Assembly: GCA_003250235.1 (NCBI GenBank)
Contig: QKGY01000303.1
Span: 1-6,521, forward strand
Source: Desulfuromonadaceae bacterium
GTDB taxonomy: Bacteria > Desulfobacterota > Desulfuromonadia > Desulfuromonadales > SZUA-540
Length of the DNA: 6,521 bases
Direction of reading: 5' to 3'
Made by a program: the position numbers and the translations under genes
Shown here: positions 4,166-6,521 of the stretch, one piece after another
Layout of the letters: each line of letters starts with the position of its first letter
Numbering within the stretch: the stretch's first letter is position 1
The notes under the pieces: generated by a model
Told to the model about the DNA's origin: nothing
What the model saw: the letters and a program-made list of their open reading frames with translations, nothing else
Databases searched by the model: none

Positions 4166-6361
4166 GTGTCAGCTTCGTTGATTGCGACCGTAGCCGTCGC
4201 CGCTCCCCTTGAAAAATCCCTCTCCTACCGGGTGCCGGAGGCCCTGAGATCTTCGGTGCAGGTGGGGGTTCGGGTCCGTGTCCCCCTGGGTCGGCGGACG
4301 GCTGTCGGCTATCTTCTGGCCCTGGACGAGGGCGACCCGGACGGTTTGAAGGACATTGCCGAGGTTCTCGACCGTGATCCGCTCTTCACGCCCGAACTTT
4401 CGGCTTTTTATCTGCGCGCCGCCGCCTATTACCTCTACCCTCCCGGCGAGGCCATCCGGACCGCCCTGCCGTCGGGACTCTCCGGCAGGGATTCGGACAT
4501 CACCATCCTGAACGAATCGTTCTATCATCCGCTCGAAAAACAAGGGGTTCCCTCGGGGGGCCGCCAGAAAGAAATCCTGGCCTGTATCCGCGAACAGGGG
4601 GAGGTTGCCCTCTCGGCACTCCGGGAACGCTTTCCCTCCCCGTATGCGCCTTTGGCAAGGCTGTGCGAGCTGGGGTTCATCGGCGAGCAGGAGCGGGAAA
4701 AAATCCGCGATCCGTTTCTTTCCGCCCCCTTGCCCCCTGATACCTGCGTCGATTTGACCGGCGATCAGCAGGCGGCCGTGGAGTCCCTCGTTTCCGCCCT
4801 GGCTTCGAAATCCTTCACGCCGTTTCTGCTTCACGGGGTGACGGGCAGCGGCAAGACCGAGGTGTACCTTCGGGCCATCGCCCAGGCCATGAATCTGGGT
4901 CGCAGAGCGCTGGTCCTCGTCCCGGAGATTGCCCTGACTCCCCAGCTCGTGGCGCGCTTTCGCGCCCGATTCGGCGGGGGCGGAACGACCATCGCCGTGC
5001 TGCATTCGGGGCTTTCCGACGGTGAGCGTTACGATGCCTGGCGGGCCATCGCCCGCGGCGAGGTGCAGGTGGTGATCGGGGCGCGCTCGGCCCTGTTTGC
5101 CCCCGTGCCCGAGCTGGGGGTCATTGTGGTCGACGAGGAGCACGAAGCGAGCTACAAGCAGGGTGAAGGATTTCGCTATCATGCCCGCGACCTGGCGCTG
5201 ATGAGAGGGCAGATGGTCGGGGCCACGGTCGTGCTCGGCAGCGCTACGCCGGCGGTCACGACCCATCAGCGGGCCCTCTCCGGTCAGATCGGCTATCTTC
5301 GGCTTGCCGGACGGGTCACCGAGCGCTCACTGCCGAAGGTGGAGCTTGTGGACATGCGGGGAGAACAAGGAGTCGGAGCACTTTCCCAGCCGCTGACCGA
5401 GGCGCTGGAGGCCAACCTGTTGCGGGGGGAGCAGTCCCTGATTCTGCTCAACCGCCGCGGCTTTTCCCCGTATCTGCTCTGTTCCGACTGCGGCCATACT
5501 TTCCGGTGTCCCAATTGCGAGATCACCCTGACCTATCATCAGCGGCCGCGTCAGTTGCGTTGCCATTACTGCGATTTTCAGGTGACTCCGCCCGAGCTGT
5601 GTCCCCGGTGTCAGGGCGACCACCTGCTTCCGGAGGGGACGGGGACTGAGCGGCTGGAGGAAGAGCTGACCGCCTTGCTGCCGCAGGCCAGGATCGCCCG
5701 CATGGACCGTGACACCATGGGACGCAAGGGAGCCCACGGCCAACTGGTGTCGCAGATGGAGGCGGGGGCGGTCGATGTCCTGATCGGCACGCAGATGGTG
5801 GCCAAAGGGCTCGATTTTCCCGGTGTGACCCTGGTCGGAGTCATTCAGGCCGATTCGACTCTGAATTTTCCGGATTTTCGCAGTGCGGAGCGCACCTTCT
5901 CCCTGCTGACTCAGGTGGCCGGCCGGGCCGGGCGGGGAGAGCGCCCAGGAAGAGTCCTGATCCAGACCTACTCCCCCGAGCACTATGCCCTCGAATGCGC
6001 GGCCCGTCACGATTATGGCGATTTTTACGATCAGGAAATCGTCTTTCGCCAGGAACTGGGCTATCCCCCGTTCGGTTACCTGGTCAATCTGGTGCTGGCG
6101 GGCAACGATGCCGGAAAGGTCTCAGCTTCGGCCCAGAACCTTGCGGACGCGTTGATGGAACAGTCCCCCGACGTCGATGTTCTGGGCCCCGCTCCCTGCC
6201 CCCTGGCCCGGCTGCGCGGGAAGACCCGAATTCAGATCCTGCTCAAATCCGCCGAGCGCCCCTCTCTGAGACGTTTGCTGCTAGCTCTGCCTGCGTTGAA
6301 AAAGACGGTTGTGGCCGGGGTGTCCCTGGCCGTGGATGTGGATCCCATGGATATGCTGTAA
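4166..6361 (+). CDS. priA: Primosomal replication-restart helicase PriA
   Basis: PriA recognises stalled or repaired replication forks and reloads the replisome away from oriC, using 3'-to-5' helicase activity. The product is 731 residues, essentially the E. coli length. Domains in order: 3'-DNA-binding domain (about 1-105), winged helix (about 130-185), and helicase lobes with Walker A GVTGSGKTE (224-232, Lys230), Walker B DEEH (323-326), motif III GSATP (358-362), motif V region GTQMVAKGLDFPG (541-553) and motif VI QVAGRAGRG (583-591). A zinc-binding insert has all eight cysteines in four CxxC pairs (439/442, 448/451, 466/469, 479/482). The C-terminal domain ends in DVDPMDML. The GTG start at 4166 follows AAAGGAG (4155-4161) by 4 bases, a short spacing; no better start is nearby. 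No partner gene such as def or fmt sits next to it here. It looks intact. Confidence 0.97.
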   Translation: MSASLIATVAVAAPLEKSLSYRVPEALRSSVQVGVRVRVPLGRRTAVGYLLALDEGDPDGLKDIAEVLDRDPLFTPELSAFYLRAAAYYLYPPGEAIRTALPSGLSGRDSDITILNESFYHPLEKQGVPSGGRQKEILACIREQGEVALSALRERFPSPYAPLARLCELGFIGEQEREKIRDPFLSAPLPPDTCVDLTGDQQAAVESLVSALASKSFTPFLLHGVTGSGKTEVYLRAIAQAMNLGRRALVLVPEIALTPQLVARFRARFGGGGTTIAVLHSGLSDGERYDAWRAIARGEVQVVIGARSALFAPVPELGVIVVDEEHEASYKQGEGFRYHARDLALMRGQMVGATVVLGSATPAVTTHQRALSGQIGYLRLAGRVTERSLPKVELVDMRGEQGVGALSQPLTEALEANLLRGEQSLILLNRRGFSPYLLCSDCGHTFRCPNCEITLTYHQRPRQLRCHYCDFQVTPPELCPRCQGDHLLPEGTGTERLEEELTALLPQARIARMDRDTMGRKGAHGQLVSQMEAGAVDVLIGTQMVAKGLDFPGVTLVGVIQADSTLNFPDFRSAERTFSLLTQVAGRAGRGERPGRVLIQTYSPEHYALECAARHDYGDFYDQEIVFRQELGYPPFGYLVNLVLAGNDAGKVSASAQNLADALMEQSPDVDVLGPAPCPLARLRGKTRIQILLKSAERPSLRRLLLALPALKKTVVAGVSLAVDVDPMDML

Positions 6362-6363
6362 CT

Positions 6364-6390
6364 GCCTTAGTATCAAAGGCCTTGTTTTAT
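6364..6390 (+). terminator. Weak intrinsic terminator candidate after priA
   Basis: GCCTT (6364-6368) and AAGGC (6376-6380) can pair over 5 bp around a 7-base loop, with the T-rich run CTTGTTTTAT after them. It begins 2 bases past the priA stop, a suitable position. The stem is short and the T-run is interrupted, so this is a modest candidate. Confidence 0.35.
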
Positions 6391-6406
6391 CGATGTTTTT
6401 AAGCGG

Positions 6407-6446
6407 GTTAGGATGTTGACCACTCCGTGCCCGGTGTTAGGATGTT
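6407..6446 (+). repeat. 11-base direct repeat pair overlapping a promoter
   Basis: GTTAGGATGTT occurs at 6407-6417 and exactly again at 6436-6446, 29 bases apart start to start. A related GATGTTTT occurs at 6392-6399 and 6441-6448. The second copy contains the proposed -10 hexamer and the first overlaps the -35, so they could be operator sites or a duplicated promoter element. Confidence 0.45.
6416..6443 (+). promoter_or_regulatory. Candidate promoter for the right-edge gene
   Basis: TTGACC (6416-6421, five of six consensus matches) and TAGGAT (6438-6443, four of six) are 16 bases apart, and TGT immediately before the -10 gives an extended -10. Transcription would start near 6450, leaving a leader of about 42 bases that contains the hairpin at 6455-6480. 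Confidence 0.5.
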
Positions 6447-6454
6447 TTCATCAG

Positions 6455-6480
6455 GGCACCGGAACGAGCCAGCCGGTGCC
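6455..6480 (+). promoter_or_regulatory. Leader hairpin next to the right-edge gene's SD
   Basis: GGCACCGG (6455-6462) and CCGGTGCC (6473-6480) are perfectly complementary over 8 bp with a 10-base loop. The stem ends one base before the GGAGG ribosome-binding site (6482-6486), so it may influence ribosome access. The left arm could alternatively pair with CCGGTG at 6431-6436, but that stretch lies upstream of the proposed transcript start. Confidence 0.4.
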
Positions 6481-6491
6481 GGGAGGTGGTG

Positions 6492-6521
6492 ATGAGACAT
6501 CGGAGCGTTGGGACCGTCCTG
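6492..6521 (+). CDS. First ten codons of an unidentified protein gene (partial)
   Basis: An ATG at 6492 follows GGAGG (6482-6486) by 5 bases and opens a frame encoding MRHRSVGTVL to the right edge of the window. Two in-frame GTG codons immediately upstream (6486 and 6489) are worse placed relative to the ribosome-binding site. A basic start running into Val/Leu could be the beginning of a signal peptide, but ten residues do not allow a family call. The gene has its own promoter candidate, so it is probably not in an operon with priA. Confidence 0.5.
   Translation, partial: MRHRSVGTVL

Noticed and set aside
4169..6010. Minus-strand frames opposite priA (4169-5266 and 5327-6010)
   Set aside because: Both lie wholly within intact priA and reflect its GC-biased codons; there is no domain signal in the products.

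Overview
This window is GC-rich, densely coding DNA from a Gram-negative, probably anaerobic or microaerotolerant bacterium. The gene set is an exported monoheme cytochrome c, a flavodiiron oxygen/NO reductase, an AroAbeta-type DAHP synthase with an N-terminal regulatory domain, a Tat-exported metallophosphoesterase and PriA. It best suits a deltaproteobacterium of the Desulfuromonas/Geobacter kind; that placement is inferred from gene content and style, not from a marker gene.

Layout. Positions 1-83 (-) hold the 5' end of an unidentified gene with its own candidate promoter. A small class I cytochrome c gene lies at 200-526 (-), with a perfect GC hairpin just beyond its stop. A divergent regulatory gap (527-757) separates it from aroF at 758-1768 (+). 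The aroF leader can fold into an 11-bp stem that reaches into the Shine-Dalgarno (SD) sequence. aroF meets the metallophosphoesterase gene (1765-2628, -) tail to tail, and one CTAG supplies both stop codons. A second divergent gap (2629-2802) carries back-to-back promoter candidates for the phosphoesterase and for the flavodiiron gene (2803-4005, +). A non-coding spacer of 160 bases leads to priA (4166-6361, +). The window ends in a promoter, a hairpin leader and the first ten codons of another + strand gene (6492 onward).

How the genes relate. These look like independent single-gene units and not one pathway: aromatic amino acid entry (aroF), oxygen/NO detoxification (the flavodiiron protein), periplasmic electron transfer (the cytochrome), envelope phosphoester hydrolysis (the phosphoesterase) and replication restart (priA). 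The flavodiiron protein has no fused rubredoxin, so its electron donor must be encoded elsewhere.

I found no mobile element, CRISPR array, tRNA or rRNA, and nothing that amounts to a new multi-gene system. What is worth a second look is regulatory and architectural: the aroF leader stem, the shared CTAG stop, the GNW variant and corrected start of the phosphoesterase, the opposed -10 elements at 2682-2689, and the repeat-plus-hairpin leader at the right end.
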